Assembly: GCA_022496185.1 (NCBI GenBank) | Contig: WTXG01000015.1 | Span: forward strand, 405,286-469,285 | DNA from: Multifurca ochricompacta | Taxonomy: Eukaryota > Basidiomycota > Agaricomycetes > Russulales > Russulaceae | Length of the DNA: 64,000 nucleotides | Direction: 5' to 3' | Shown here: positions 44,301 to 55,651 of the stretch, piece by piece | Numbering within the stretch: position 1 is the first letter of the stretch | How the letters are laid out: each line of letters opens with the position of its first letter | Translations under genes and position numbers: made by a program | The notes under the pieces: generated by a model | What the model was told of the DNA's origin: nothing | The model's database searches: none | Seen by the model: only the letters and a program-made list of their open reading frames with translations

Positions 44301-46135
44301 CTAATCCGTGATCTGCATCTGGTCATTGCGAGAGCATATCAGCAACCGTATGCAGCTTTCCTGGGACGTGCTCAAGAGTGAAGTCGAAGTCTGCAATTTC
44401 TTGGAGCCATCTGGCCTGTCTTCGATTGAGTTTTTGGGGTGCCTTGAAATACTGTAGGTTATTGTGATCGGTGCGAACTTGGACTTTGTGTTTAGTGCCG
44501 AGAAGATACTGATGCCACGATCTAAATGCAATAATGATAGCAAATAGTTCACGATTGTAGATGTCCCAGTTGCGCTGCGTTGCATCTAAGGTTTTGGACA
44601 GATAGGCGATAGGGTGAAGTCAGTCATCGTGATCCTTCTGGCTAAGGGTGGTGCCTAGAGCATATCCGGAAGCGTCCACGTCTACGATGAAGGGTTTATC
44701 GAAGTCGGGTTGCGCTAACACTGGTTGAGAGGTAACTCACTGTTTGAGGGTATCAAATGCATTTTGCTCTGTAGCCATCCACTTCCAGGGGTTCTTTGCA
44801 CTTGTGAGGGCGTTTAGCAGGGCTGTGATCTTACTAAATCCCTGGATGAACTGACAGTAGAATTGGCAAAAACCCAAAAATGATCAGATTTCTTTGACTG
44901 TAGTTGGCGTTCTCCAGGTGGCCACACCTTCCACTTTCACTGGGTCCATATGCACTTGGTTTGCCTCCAGAATCAGTCCAAGATATTCTATGCATGTTTG
45001 TTCAAAGGCGCACTTCTCCGGTTTTAGATAAAGATCTAAGTTATTCAGCTTATCTAAGATGCGATGTACTTTAGATCGGTGATTGTGAATGTCATGGTCT
45101 GTGTGGATTAGAATGTCGTCCATGTATATGGTGAACCAGGCCTTCCCGGAGTCATTGCGTTCATTAAGTTCTTCGCAGAATTCAGCATTCATCATTGTCT
45201 GGAAGGTCACAGGGGAATTTGTCAAACCGAAGAACATGACGTTTGGTTCATATAGACTGTGGTTTGTCTTAAAGGCTGCTTTCCATTGGTCTTCTGGAAC
45301 TATGTGGATGTTGTTGTACCCCCAGCGGATATCCATCTTTGTAAACAGGGTGCTGCCGTGGACTTGATCGATGAGCTTGGGGATCAGTGGCAGTAGATAG
45401 GTATTTCGGATCGTCCACTCATTAAGTTTGTGATAGTCTTGAACCAGTCTGAGCTTCCCATCCTTTTTCTTAATAAAGAAGAATGGTGATGCATATGGGG
45501 ACTTGGACTCTTGGATGTACCCCTTCTGTAGGTGTTCTTCCAGGAATTTATTTAGTGTGTCTTGCTCTCCAGGTCCTAAGGGATAGATCTTGCAGTCCAA
45601 CATTGCTGGAGCCTCTGGCTTTAGTTTGATCCGATGATCCCAAGGTCTGGCCTCTGGGAACCGCTGAGCTTCTTGATCACTGAACACTTTCCGATGTCAG
45701 TGGTATTCCTGGGGTACTATCTGATCCCAGGGGCGCTCCAGATTGTCTTTCGCCTTAATTGCCAGTTCTTGTGCGATATTGAGTCGTTTAATGTGTTCCC
45801 CGGGTATATTAAGTTGGATGGATTGTAGGAGATGTCCTTGTGTCCAGTCTATAAGCAGATTACTAGCAGTGAACCATGGATATCCCAAGATCATTTGGTC
45901 TGTCCCAATTGATGCAATGTAGAATCAATGCCGCCTGGGTTTACCATCTGTGATTACATCCAGCTCAACATATTGATCAATATTTCACATAGCGTTGGGT
46001 GTTCCGTCCGCATTTCGTAACTTCTTAGGGATCGCAAGTCATTTGGTCGGGAGTCGATACTTGATAACTGTTCTATAATTGATGAAGTTTTCTGTTGCAC
46101 CACTATCCACAAGTGCTTCTATGTTGGCCATTTCT
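44301..46135 (-). pseudogene. Element D protease end, RT and RNase H
   Basis: After the copia insertion, protease resumes with LVDSGATENFI. GYPWFTASNLLIDWTQG follows, then RT (45687-44884) with [33 protein letters not shown] and IYMDDILIHTDHD, then RNase H (about 44850-44330) with ADASGYALG. Stops are TGA. Confidence 0.82.
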
Positions 46136-46483
46136 TGAAGAATCAGGCATGGCGCAGACTGTACTTTAGATGCTACTTTACTACTCTATCTCACCTTGTA
46201 TGTGTAGAGGCTTAGATGCTTTCAATAATGCGATAGCAACTTAATTTCTGTAGCATATTTACATAGGCTTTTATATACATCTGCATGTACTAATCAGCTA
46301 TTAATCTAATCGTAAGTACAACACGTTTATAATGTGATTATAGTCACATGACCGCTTTCAGATGTATTAGGATCATTAAGTATCTAAGTGATTGTGATTG
46401 GCTGCGTTATCTCTGAAACACATGATCACAATCTTATGTCGGACCGATCTCCGGTAGCTCTGTACTGGTACTCTGGTTCAACA
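46136..46483 (-). repeat. Copia 3' LTR
   Basis: TGAAGAATCAGGCATGG ... CTCTGGTTCAACA. The plus-strand primer tract complement CTCCCCCTTGCT follows at 46484-46495. Confidence 0.93.
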
Positions 46484-46529
46484 CTCCCCCTTGCTAAGTG
46501 CTGCTGCTAAGCGTGCTAAGCAATTATCC

Positions 46530-49500
46530 TTACTTAGGCGAGTTAATCTCTAGCCCAAGTTGACTCCTGAATTTCAGGAATTTGACATGTCCCAAATTCT
46601 TGGTGAACATGTCTGCAGGATTCTCAGAGCCTTCAATAAAGAATAGCTCAATTTTCTTCTCCTGTATAATCTGTCTGATGTAGTGGAAGCAAATATCAAT
46701 ATGTTTTATCCATCGCTCTTGTACAGGATTAGAGGCCATAAAGATGGACCCCTGGTTATCACCGCAGAGAGGAATGGGTCCTAGATCAATACCAATTTCG
46801 CTTAGAAGCGATTTGATCCATACAATCTGTCACGTTGTGTCAGAAAGCGACATGTATTCTGCTTCAGTGGATGAGAGCGCTGTGGTCTTTTGCACTCTAG
46901 AATTCCAGCTGAATATCCCATTCGCTATTTTCACCATGTATCCAGTAGTGGATCGGTGATCTATTGGGTTTGATGCCCAATTGGAATCAGCGCATGCGAT
47001 CAATCCGCCATTTGATCTGCCATCGTAGATAAGCGTGTAATCGGATGTGCCAGCTAAATATCGGCAGATATACAGTGCTCGATCAAGATGATCTTGAGAT
47101 GGATTAGTGGTGAATTGAGATAGCCTTGTCACTGCAAAGGCAATATCTGGTCGTGTGCCCAACATAATGTAAAGTAATGAGCCGATTACTTGTTGGAACT
47201 TTGAACGAATGGAAGGATCTGCAGGTTCAGTGTTAGGCTCTGGATGATAGCCTTCTGGGAGAGGAGTGGGCGCAAATTTTGCGTTAAGCATCCCAAAGCG
47301 TTGCAGCACTTTAGTTAGGTATGGCTGTTGATCAAGTAGAATTTTGCCATCCTTCCTAGTTATGCGCATTCGCAAGAACTCCTTTGTGTCTCCTAGATCC
47401 CTGCACTCCCATTTGTTCATGAAATCAGTCTTTAGTTTACTGACTAGGACTTTGTCATTTCCCATAAATAAAGCATCATCGACATATACAATGATGATGA
47501 TGATTGACCCATTATTAGCTTTATATAGAAATAGGCCTGAGTCTGAGAGTAGGCGTTTACAGCCCATCGCAGCCATGGACTTATCTAGCGCCTTCCACCA
47601 TGCTAAGGCAGCTTGTTTAAGACCATAAATGGCGCGTTGTAGTCGTAGCACTTTGGTTTCTTGTCCTTTAATTTTGAAACCTTCAGGTTGTTCCATGTAT
47701 AGCTCTTCATCTAGTTCACCATACAGGAAAGCGCTTTTGACATCTAGTCCAGTAATGTGCCAATCCTCAAGCGCTGCAAGCGCGAGCATCAACCGGACAG
47801 TCTCAAACCTTACAACAGGTGAGAATATTTCATTAAAGTCAATGCCTTCAACCTGAGAAAAGCCTTTGGCTACGAGCCTGGCTTTCTTACGACCATCAGA
47901 TTTTTGGTCAAAGACCCATCTGTTTTTAATTGTCTTCCTCCCTTTGGGAGGGTCCACAAGTGTAAAGACTTTCCATCTGCGAAGTGCCTCAAGTTCTTCG
48001 CGACATGCAGTCTTCCATTCCTTTTGTTGCATGTCAGGCATGCGCAAAATATCTCTATATGTCCACTCTCATATATTGGACATGTCTAGTGGTTGTGAAT
48101 CATGTGGAACTGCTTTGGCGAGCAGATAATGCACAAATTCTCCTCCCCCTTCCTGGGCTAGTTGAGATACGAGATCTACTAGATCCTCAACTTCATCATC
48201 ACTCCCCCTTATGGGTGTAAGCAGATCGTCGCTAGTGTGGGCCGGAGTGTCAAGACTAGGACCAGGAACCTGTCTCAAACATGCAGATGGAATCAGGGAG
48301 CTACCCTGGGGTTCCACTGCTCGTCTCCATTGCTGCATCTGCTGAATGTCTGTAATCTGATCGACAGGGTGCCTGTTATCCCCATAGACATTCCCAGGGC
48401 GAAGTGCAACTTTCCTTTCCTGTGTAGAGTGCCGCAAAGGCACTGGTTGTTGTTCTGGCACAGGAGAAGGCAAGGGTACCTCTGGCTGTGAAGCGCTAGG
48501 TTCTTTGTCAAGAACCTGAGGTCCTTCTATTTGTTTGGAAGGTGGAAGGCGAGATGGTAGGAAATCATCATCGTCCACTAAAGGAATGGGCTGTGTTTCT
48601 GGCCCTTCATTAATTAGAGGCTCATTCAATTTAGTAACTCCACGCCGTCTGGTGGAATCACACTTAGGGAAGAGATTCTCATCAAATAGGGCTGTGGCTT
48701 GTGTGTACAATGTATTATTGCCAAGCCACATGAACAGATGGCCTTTAATGCCATCTGCATGCCCAATATACACCATAAGTTCTGACTTAGGTGATAGTTT
48801 ATTGCCATGACGTTCTTCCGGAATGTAGACATAAGCACCACATCCAAAGACGCACAAATGAGAGATCTCTGGTGCTTCTCCATACAATATCTCATAAGGT
48901 GTCTGCCATTTCAGGCGACGTACAGGAGTCCTATTGTAGAGATGTACCGCATGTAGTACAGCAAATTCCCACCAAGAGTCTGGAAGACATGACTCAATGT
49001 GCATTGATTGCGCTTTATCCATACAAGTGCGCATGAAGCGCTCCACACGGCCATTTTGTTGGGGAGTATAAGGTGCGCTCTGTAGAATTTTTATCCCTTC
49101 ATCTTTCAATACATTCATAAATACATCAGATTTGTATTCTCCACCAGCATCAGACATCCACTCTTTAATGGTGGTGTTATGTTGATTTTTGATCATGGCA
49201 AGGAATTGTCGCAAAGCGTTTATTGCAGCAGACTTAGTGCACAAACATACAATCCATGCAAATGACGTATAATCATCAATAAAGCTGATAAAGTATTTGT
49301 ATTTGTGATAAGATTCTACTGGGAAAGTCTTAAGATCTGAATGAATGCGCTCAAAAGGCTTTGAGGCATGTGTTTCAGATGGTAGATAAGATCGCAAAGG
49401 CATCTTGCCTTGCGCGCATCCTGGGCATAGGGGAGCTGTCTTCGGATAAGATAGATCTAGGGGGAATCCCTTAGTGTGATCTTTGGCATGACATAAGACT

Positions 49501-51440
49501 TCCTTAGAAGGATGTCCTAAGCGCTTATGCATTAGATCGTAATCTACATTATAGATTGTGGAGTAAGATCGCGAATTAGCGATCTTAGAATGAAGCCAAT
49601 AGATAGTTTGGCCAGTAATTGCCGGATGGCATTGAATAATTGGGATTTTAGATCCCTTATTTCGCAAGGTTAATTCATGTTCGTCCCCATAGACATACAA
49701 TCCTTGCTTGAGAAACTCTCCGACACTCAGAAGTCTTCCAGTTATATCAGGGATGTAATATACTGGATATAAATGCGTTGTATGTGTTTTTGTGACTCCG
49801 TTGTGTGTGACATCATGTTCTAATAGAACAGTACCTTTCCCTTTAATATAAATAGGTTTAGAAGCCGTTTTGATGGGCTCTGGGGTACTAATGTCTTCAT
49901 ATTCAATGAAATTGTCGAGAGAAAATGTAAAGTGCGATGAAGCACCTGAATCTAAGAGCCAAGTTATATGGCCTTCATCCTTAGTCTTTCCTTTGCACTT
50001 AGCACACTGAACATGATGTGGAGAATGCAATATATTTGTACATAACCTAAAGTCATGTATAGTGCTAACTACACCTGCATTTCTAATGCTCTTTGTAGGG
50101 GACTCCCTAGAAGCGCGAACTAATGAAGCATAAATGCATCTGTTAGTTTTACAGGGTAGAAGGAAAGAGGGGACATACACATCCTGATCGTCGTCCTCAT
50201 CTAGGCCAGCCAGATCAGCCAGCTGATCATCAAGATGATCGGAGCCCCAATCAAGAGGATCATTGGGGTCCTCTTCATCTTCTGTATCGACAGTGATAGG
50301 TGAGGGGGATCTAGATTTTTTGCACGGTCGCTCATCTCCATCCTCTTCAAGGTCCTCCAGCTTGGTCTTGCTGGATGACGGTCTTGAGAAACTATCAGTT
50401 ATGCGGGTCTCAAGGGGTTTTAAATTGTGAGTGGTCCCCGGCACACCTATGTCTTCACACAGATCCATAGCTTGGTTAAAAGCATGATATTGGCCAGGGA
50501 TTCGCTCCTTAGGAGTGGTGCGCATAACGATACGAGGCCTTCCATTCCTATAGTGAGTTTTAAAGGAAGGAGGAGAGGGAACGGATGGCACAGTGGTGAA
50601 TCGAGGAGGGGGGAAGAACGCTTGATTAGCGATGTGTGAGTGCCCCTGTGCCTTAGATTGCTGATTATCTCGATTCTGCCTTCCGGCATGACGCCCACAT
50701 TGGTACTTGTGATCCGCCTGTTTTTCCACGTGCTCTGGCTGTTTGCCTCCAGATTGTTTCTGCTGGCTGAAGCGAGGATCACCTCGCTTCTGCTTGACTG
50801 CTGAGAGCTTATTAGCAGAATGGGGGTTTTTACCCCTGGAGCGGTCTTGCTCCCACTGAGCAAGGATGGCACTGCGGACTACTGGGAGGTTTATGTCAGA
50901 ATGAGATCTTCCGACAAGGATGGTTGGGATGAGAGCCTCCCATCTAGGAGGAAGGGTGTGTAAGAGCAGCATTCCCTGCAGCATATCAGGGATGGTAACG
51001 CTATTGGACTCAAGCCGCTCAAAAGCGACTTGGAGACGATTGATCTGAGGGGCAGGGTGCTTTGATGAGTCCAAGCGGAAGTTAAGGGCCTCCTTGAAGT
51101 CCCTGAAGATTGCAGATGGTCCCACAGCGCCGTACTTAGCTTTGAGGGCTACCCATAAAGCGTTAGTGGAGATCGTGGAGCGGTGTTCCTGCTGAATAGA
51201 AGCAGATAGGTGCAGGACAATGGTGCCGATGGCTCAATTGTCAGCACGCTCCCATTCCTTCTGATCTCTGAGCTCATCTGCAGTGGGATGCTGCTCATCC
51301 TTGGCAGTAATTTTAAGATCAGTGCCATTGGTTATTTCCCAGAGTCCATTGGCCATGAGGTAGGCCTGCATGATTCCAACCCATTTGTGGTAGTTGGATC
51401 TGTCACAGATGGGGACAATGGTAGTGAGTTGAGATGACAT
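46530..51440 (-). pseudogene. gag-pol: Copia Gag-Pol polyprotein with three in-frame TGA codons
   Basis: About 1636 codons from ATG 51440 to 46530, one frame. Gag starts MSSQLTTIVPICDRSNYHKW; its nucleocapsid knuckle is degenerate. Protease LLDSGASSHFT. Integrase HHCC (HKRLGHPS ... CPGCAQGK), HSDLKTFP, SDAGGEYKS and PQQNGRVERF (D,D,E). RT VFDQKSDGRKKARLVAKGF, GLDVKSAFLYGELDEELYM and YVDDALFM. RNase H ADSNWASN, STEAEYMSLS and GDNQGSIFM. TGA codons at about 51235, 48069 and 46830 fall where Arg (CGA) fits. Otherwise intact, so the copy is recently dead or suppressible. Confidence 0.9.
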
Positions 51441-51576
51441 TGTTGGGATGTGATAAGGGTTTTGACAAAAGGGTTTGAGTAGTTGATTTCTGTAAAAGAA
51501 GTCATGGTCAGCATTGAATGCGACAACCGGTACTCAAAACACAAAGCAAAAACCCAGGCTCTTTAGACTCCATTGA

Positions 51577-51799
51577 TGCGGCCATAAAGGTGCAAATGGT
51601 GAGCTTTTTAATAGCCTTATGCAGCCTTTAAAGGCGCATTTTGCAGTGCAGCCATAAAGGCGCATGAACGTTTCGTTCACTGGTAGCATCACTTTTGCAG
51701 CCGTATAGGCACAGGAACTTATTGCAGCCATTGAAGGCGCAGATAATTTTGTTGCAGCCATTAAAGGCACAAAGTATGTATTGCAGCCATAGAGGCGCA
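51577..51799 (-). repeat. Seven hairpin-forming repeats in the copia leader
   Basis: Seven copies of TGCAGCCATAAAGGCGCA or close variants at 51577, 51620, 51647, 51696, 51723, 51753 and 51782, spaced 27-49 bp. Each is a short inverted repeat (TGC-GCC / GGC-GCA around a 4-6 nt A/T loop) between the PBS and gag. Possible packaging, dimer or Gag-binding array. Confidence 0.8.
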
Positions 51800-51811
51800 A
51801 GATGCCCACCA

Positions 51812-51823
51812 GGGCCCATAACC
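51812..51823 (-). promoter_or_regulatory. Copia primer-binding site, initiator-Met tRNA anticodon-loop type
   Basis: On the minus strand GGTTATGGGCCC directly abuts the 5' LTR. Its complement GGGCCCATAACC is the anticodon stem-loop of eukaryotic initiator tRNA-Met (CAT anticodon), the internal priming mode known for Drosophila copia and Ty5. Confidence 0.85.
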
Positions 51824-52171
51824 TGAAGAATCAGGCATGGCGCAGACTGTACTTTAGATGCTACTTTACTACTCTATCTCACCTTGTATGTGTAGAGGCT
51901 TAGATGCTTTCAATAATGCGATAGCAACTTAATTTCTGTAGCATATTTACATAGGCTTTTATATACATCTGCATGTACTAATCGGCTATTAATCTAATCG
52001 TAAGTACAACGCGTTTATAATGTGATTATAGTCACATGACTGCTTTCGGATGTATTAGGATCATTAAGTATCTAAGTGATTGTGATCGGCTGCGTTATCT
52101 CTGAAACGCATGATCACAATCTTATGTCGGACCGATCTCCGGTAGCTCTGTACCGGTACTCTGGTTCAACA
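51824..52171 (-). repeat. Copia 5' LTR
   Basis: 348 bp partner of 46136-46483; seven differences, all CG versus TG or CA. Confidence 0.93.
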
Positions 52172-52551
52172 TTTCTTTCACACCATATACAGTGCCTCAC
52201 AAAACTGAGTCAATGTTTTGCACTTTTGCACTGTTTGTTGAATATCACATCAGCCAAAACAAATATAAACAAAGTCTTGGTAGACCATAAAAGGTACAAG
52301 ATAAGGGTTATGTAATGCAACAATAATTATGTAATTCTGATCAAAACCTGTGGAGCTATGCCCATTTCAAATTGGGGACTCATTGACTCAGTTTTGTGAG
52401 TGGGTATCAGAAATATCAGAATCTGATGCTCCACCAAATGTACAGCAACCAATCCTTAATATATGGTTACCATAGTTATCTTAATATTGATGGGACCTGG
52501 AATAGAGCTATTTAACCATGGTTTACATTCCCAGAATATTATAATTTCCCA

Positions 52552-52995
52552 ATGCACCCCACCTCCTCTGCTCAGAAAGAAAACATGCTCTCTCTGGCCT
52601 CTGAAGGTCATTCCACTGACACTATTGCCTCCAGACTCAGCCTCAGCCAGTCCACAGTCTCTAGGACACTCAGAACTCTCCTTACCAACCATCAGCCACC
52701 TCATTTTGGTCATCCTTCCAAGCTCTCTGCTACCTCTGAACATGCTATCATGATACAAATCACCACAGGAAAGGTTGGCAATGCTGTCCAGGCCACAAAG
52801 CACATCAATTCCATGATCCCCAACCATGTCTCTTCACAAACTGTGCACTGGGTTCTTAAACAACATTCATTCAAGGCTGTAACAAAGAAGAAAAGGCCAC
52901 TACTCTCTGCAGTACATTGCAAGAAGCACTTAGCCCTTGCTTTGAAGTACCAAAACTGGGCTATGGAGGACTGGCATCTGACCCAAACCTGTTGA
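52552..52995 (+). pseudogene. Tc1 transposase N-terminal half, left arm
   Basis: Helix-turn-helix region (QKENMLSLASEGHSTDTIAS, LSLSQSTVSRTLRTLL) then a second HTH-like part (IPNHVSSQTVHWVLKQHSF). Runs into the spacer and stops before any catalytic residue. Confidence 0.8.
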
Positions 52996-53449
52996 TTTTG
53001 GTCTCATCTGACCAAATGACCCTCTTCCAGTCCTCCATAGTCCAGTTTTGGTACTTCAAAGCAAGGGCTAAGTGCTTCTTGCAATGTACTGCAGAGAGTA
53101 GTGGCCTTTTCTTCTTTGTTACAGCCTTGAATGAATGTTGTTTAAGAACCCAGTGCACAGTTTGTGAAGAGACATGGTTGGGGATCATGGAATTGATGTG
53201 CTTTGTGGCCTGGACAGCATTGCCAACCTTTCCTGTGGTGATTTGTATCATGATAGCATGTTCAGAGGTAGCAGAGAGCTTGGAAGGATGACCAAAATGA
53301 GGTGGCTGATGGTTGGTAAGGAGAGTTCTGAGTGTCCTAGAGACTGTGGACTGGCTGAGGCTGAGTCTGGAGGCAATAGTGTCAGTGGAATGACCTTCAG
53401 AGGCCAGAGAGAGCATGTTTTCTTTCTGAGCAGAGGAGGTGGGGTGCAT
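52961..53449 (-). pseudogene. Tc1 transposase N-terminal half, right arm
   Basis: Same protein from the opposite strand. It extends through the spacer to VIWSDETKINRFGSD, which includes the first Asp of the DDE triad, and then enters the left arm and is lost. No second or third catalytic residue exists. Confidence 0.82.
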
Positions 53450-53813
53450 TGGGAAATTATAATATTCTGGGAATGTAAACCATGGTTAAATAGCTCTATT
53501 CCAGGTCCCATCAATATTAAGATAACTATGGTAACCATATATTAAGGATTGGTTGCTGTACATTTGGTGGAGCATCAGATTCTGATATTTCTGATACCCA
53601 CTCACAAAACTGAGTCAATGAGTCCCCAATTTGAAATGGGCATAGCTCCACAGGTTTTGATCAGAATTACATAATTATTGTTGCATTACATAACCCTTAT
53701 CTTGTACCTTTTATGGTCTACCAAGACTTTGTTTATATTTGTTTTGGCTGATGTGATATTCAACAAACAGTGCAAAAGTGCAAAACATTGACTCAGTTTT
53801 GTGAGGCACTGTA

Positions 53814-55560
53814 AAGGGATGAATATTTTCATTGCTCGGATTGGTGAAATGAATACATGGTGTGAAACTAATGCTCGAATGAAGGCCGCATCATTCAAGC
53901 GATATAAAAATCCTCGTCATCTTTAAAGTGATTCTGCAACTCGAGGCGTTGGTTGTCGGTTATGGTTTTCAGAGATGCCGCGAGTTCCGTGATGTTCACA
54001 GCTGGTTTTGAGGCAGCTGATCCGGTGGGTACTGCCACAGTCGTCTGTGATACTTCGGTGATCGTGGCGGCCCGGGTCGGGGTGCTGGTGCTGGGCCGAG
54101 GTCCTTTGGTGGGGCAATCTTGGATCAGATGCCCTCGGTGTCTGCACTCAAAGCAGCGTCCCTCTTTCTTATACTGTTCTTTCTCCTCTGTGGTAACTGC
54201 CTTTTTGATGATGTTGACATCCATCGTGTTTGGGTCGCGTCTATGAGGAAGTGTGAATTTGTTTCCTCTGTTGTTGCTCCTGTTGCTGCTTGGCATTTTA
54301 TCTCCAAACATGCGCTGCATAAAGATCCAATTTGCATGATGTTTCCTCGCCGAGTTTGCTGTCTCATCAAACGTTTGGGGGCTGTCCTGGGTAATCATAG
54401 TTTGTACAAGCTTCTGTGGTAACCCCTTTTGGAAGTTCTGACACGTGGCTGGGTCATCCAGGTACAGCTCTGCCCAAGCCACGAGGCTTCGGAAATCAGC
54501 GATGTAATCATCAATGTTCCCATTTGTCATCCTAAGGTTGGCTAGCTCCTGCAGTGCCTTCTGTCCCGCGGCTACGTTGGCAAAGGCCACCACGAACATT
54601 AGTCGGAATTTCTCCCACGGGTGCGGCTCTTGAATTTTGGAGTGGGAGACGTTGGCTAGCCACCTGGTTTGCTCTGTTACCCATCGGCTAACCTTTGGTC
54701 CTCTGATTAGGGCCAACACATACGATATTCACGATATCTCATCCTTTATGATAGTGGCATGGTTATTCAGAAAGATGTGAAGTTCTACCTAGGTCCACCA
54801 ATCCTCGGCCATTGCCTGGTTTCCATTGAAGAATGGGGGTGGTACCCCTTCGACTTGACCTCCAGTCGTGTTTTCTTTGGTTGGGACGAGTATTTCGGTA
54901 GGTCTCTTGTCTGAGTCGTCTGGGCTGACCGAGCACTGTCTTTGCCTAGGTTGTGGTTCGGGGAGGGTCGTCATTGGCGTAGGATTAGTGACTGGGGGTA
55001 ACACTTCAAACAGTGGCTGAAGGATTTGCTTGGTTAGGGGTGTGCTGGTTGTATTAGGTGTGTTAAGTTCAGTCTTGTTGGGGGCGATTCTAATAGCCTC
55101 GATCTGTCCTAGGTTGTTGGGGCAGATGTGGTACCAGGTTCCTTGGTAGAGGTCGACAGCAAGACATGTATGGCGATAGGGGACCCAGTATCCTCTAAAG
55201 GGTACGTTCTCTTCTCTGAGTTCTAACCAGCACGTGTTCCCCTTTAGTTCTGGGTCAACGTTATCAGTTAATCATGTAGGAAGGGTGAATGGGAATGAGG
55301 TCGCCACGGTTGTAAGGTGTGTGTCAACGGAAGTCACTGAGCTTTCCTCCAGTCGCGCTTCCAGTTGGGACTCAAGCAGGAATCCAGGGTCTATTAGTTC
55401 AGCGTCGTGTGTGACACTTTCGGTTGGCAAATTGCTTGCCAGGAGGGCTTCTTCTGGGTTCTGATTTACTGATTGTTCTTCTAGGTTTTGGTCAGGCGAC
55501 TGGTACTCAAGGGATTTGTCGTCCAAAGGCATCTCAGGTTCTCACGCAGAGTAAGACGTT
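53814..55560 (-). pseudogene. gag: Element D Gag and start of Pol
   Basis: 55530-54730 encodes an acidic, Pro/Thr-rich N-terminal part broken by stops. 54719-53895 is open: WEKFRLMFVVAFANVAAGQK, YIADFRSLVAWAELYLDDP, FQKGLPQKLVQTMI and a CX2CX4HX4C knuckle (CFECRHRGHLIQDC). At the end (GATTTTTAT near 53910) the frame must step back one base to reach LNDAAFIRALVSHHVFISPI, the start of protease, which is then cut by the Tc1 palindrome. Confidence 0.75.
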
Positions 55561-55637
55561 TCTGATTGGGAGTCGGGCAAGGGGATGTGTTGTTGTCACC
55601 TTGCAATTTCAGGTAAGTTCTTCTGTTCCTAAGATTG

Positions 55638-55649
55638 TAAGTCTGTTCT
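55638..55649 (-). promoter_or_regulatory. Element D self-priming PBS
   Basis: TAAGTCTGTTCT (plus strand) lies 2 nt from the 5' LTR and is the perfect 12-nt complement of AGAACAGACTTA within that LTR at 55934-55945, 33 nt from the TATTTAAA box (55971-55978). Confidence 0.8.
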
Positions 55650-55651
55650 AA

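Larger units (their letters stand above)
46136..52171 (-). mobile_element. Ty1/copia element, complete, 6.0 kb
   Basis: LTRs 46136-46483 and 51824-52171 (348 bp each) with a perfect 5-bp target duplication TTTCT (46131-46135, 52172-52176). Order PBS, leader repeats, gag, protease, integrase, RT, RNase H, PPT is the copia order. Gag-Pol is one frame with three TGA codons and no frameshift. The seven LTR differences are all CpG transitions. Confidence 0.95.
52190..53811. mobile_element. Tc1/mariner foldback palindrome, 1622 bp
   Basis: Ends CAGTGCCTCACAAAACTG on both sides, flanked by TA (52188-52189, 53812-53813), the Tc1 target. The arms, about 785 bp each (52190 to about 52974 and about 53026 to 53811), are nearly identical inverted copies with a spacer of about 50 bp. 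Each arm holds a terminal repeat and the 5' half of a transposase gene. Inserted in element D between gag and protease. Confidence 0.9.

Noticed and set aside
44301..44585. Separate Ser/Thr-rich protein on the minus strand
   Set aside because: Off-frame shadow of the element D RNase H; the equivalent shadow also appears in element C.
46530..51440. UGA recoding or selenocysteine in the copia polyprotein
   Set aside because: TGA sites fit CGA (Arg) deamination, and all LTR differences show the same CpG process.
52190..53811. Two complete head-to-head Tc1 transposons
   Set aside because: Each arm has only one terminal repeat and an N-terminal half gene; only the outer ends carry TA duplications.
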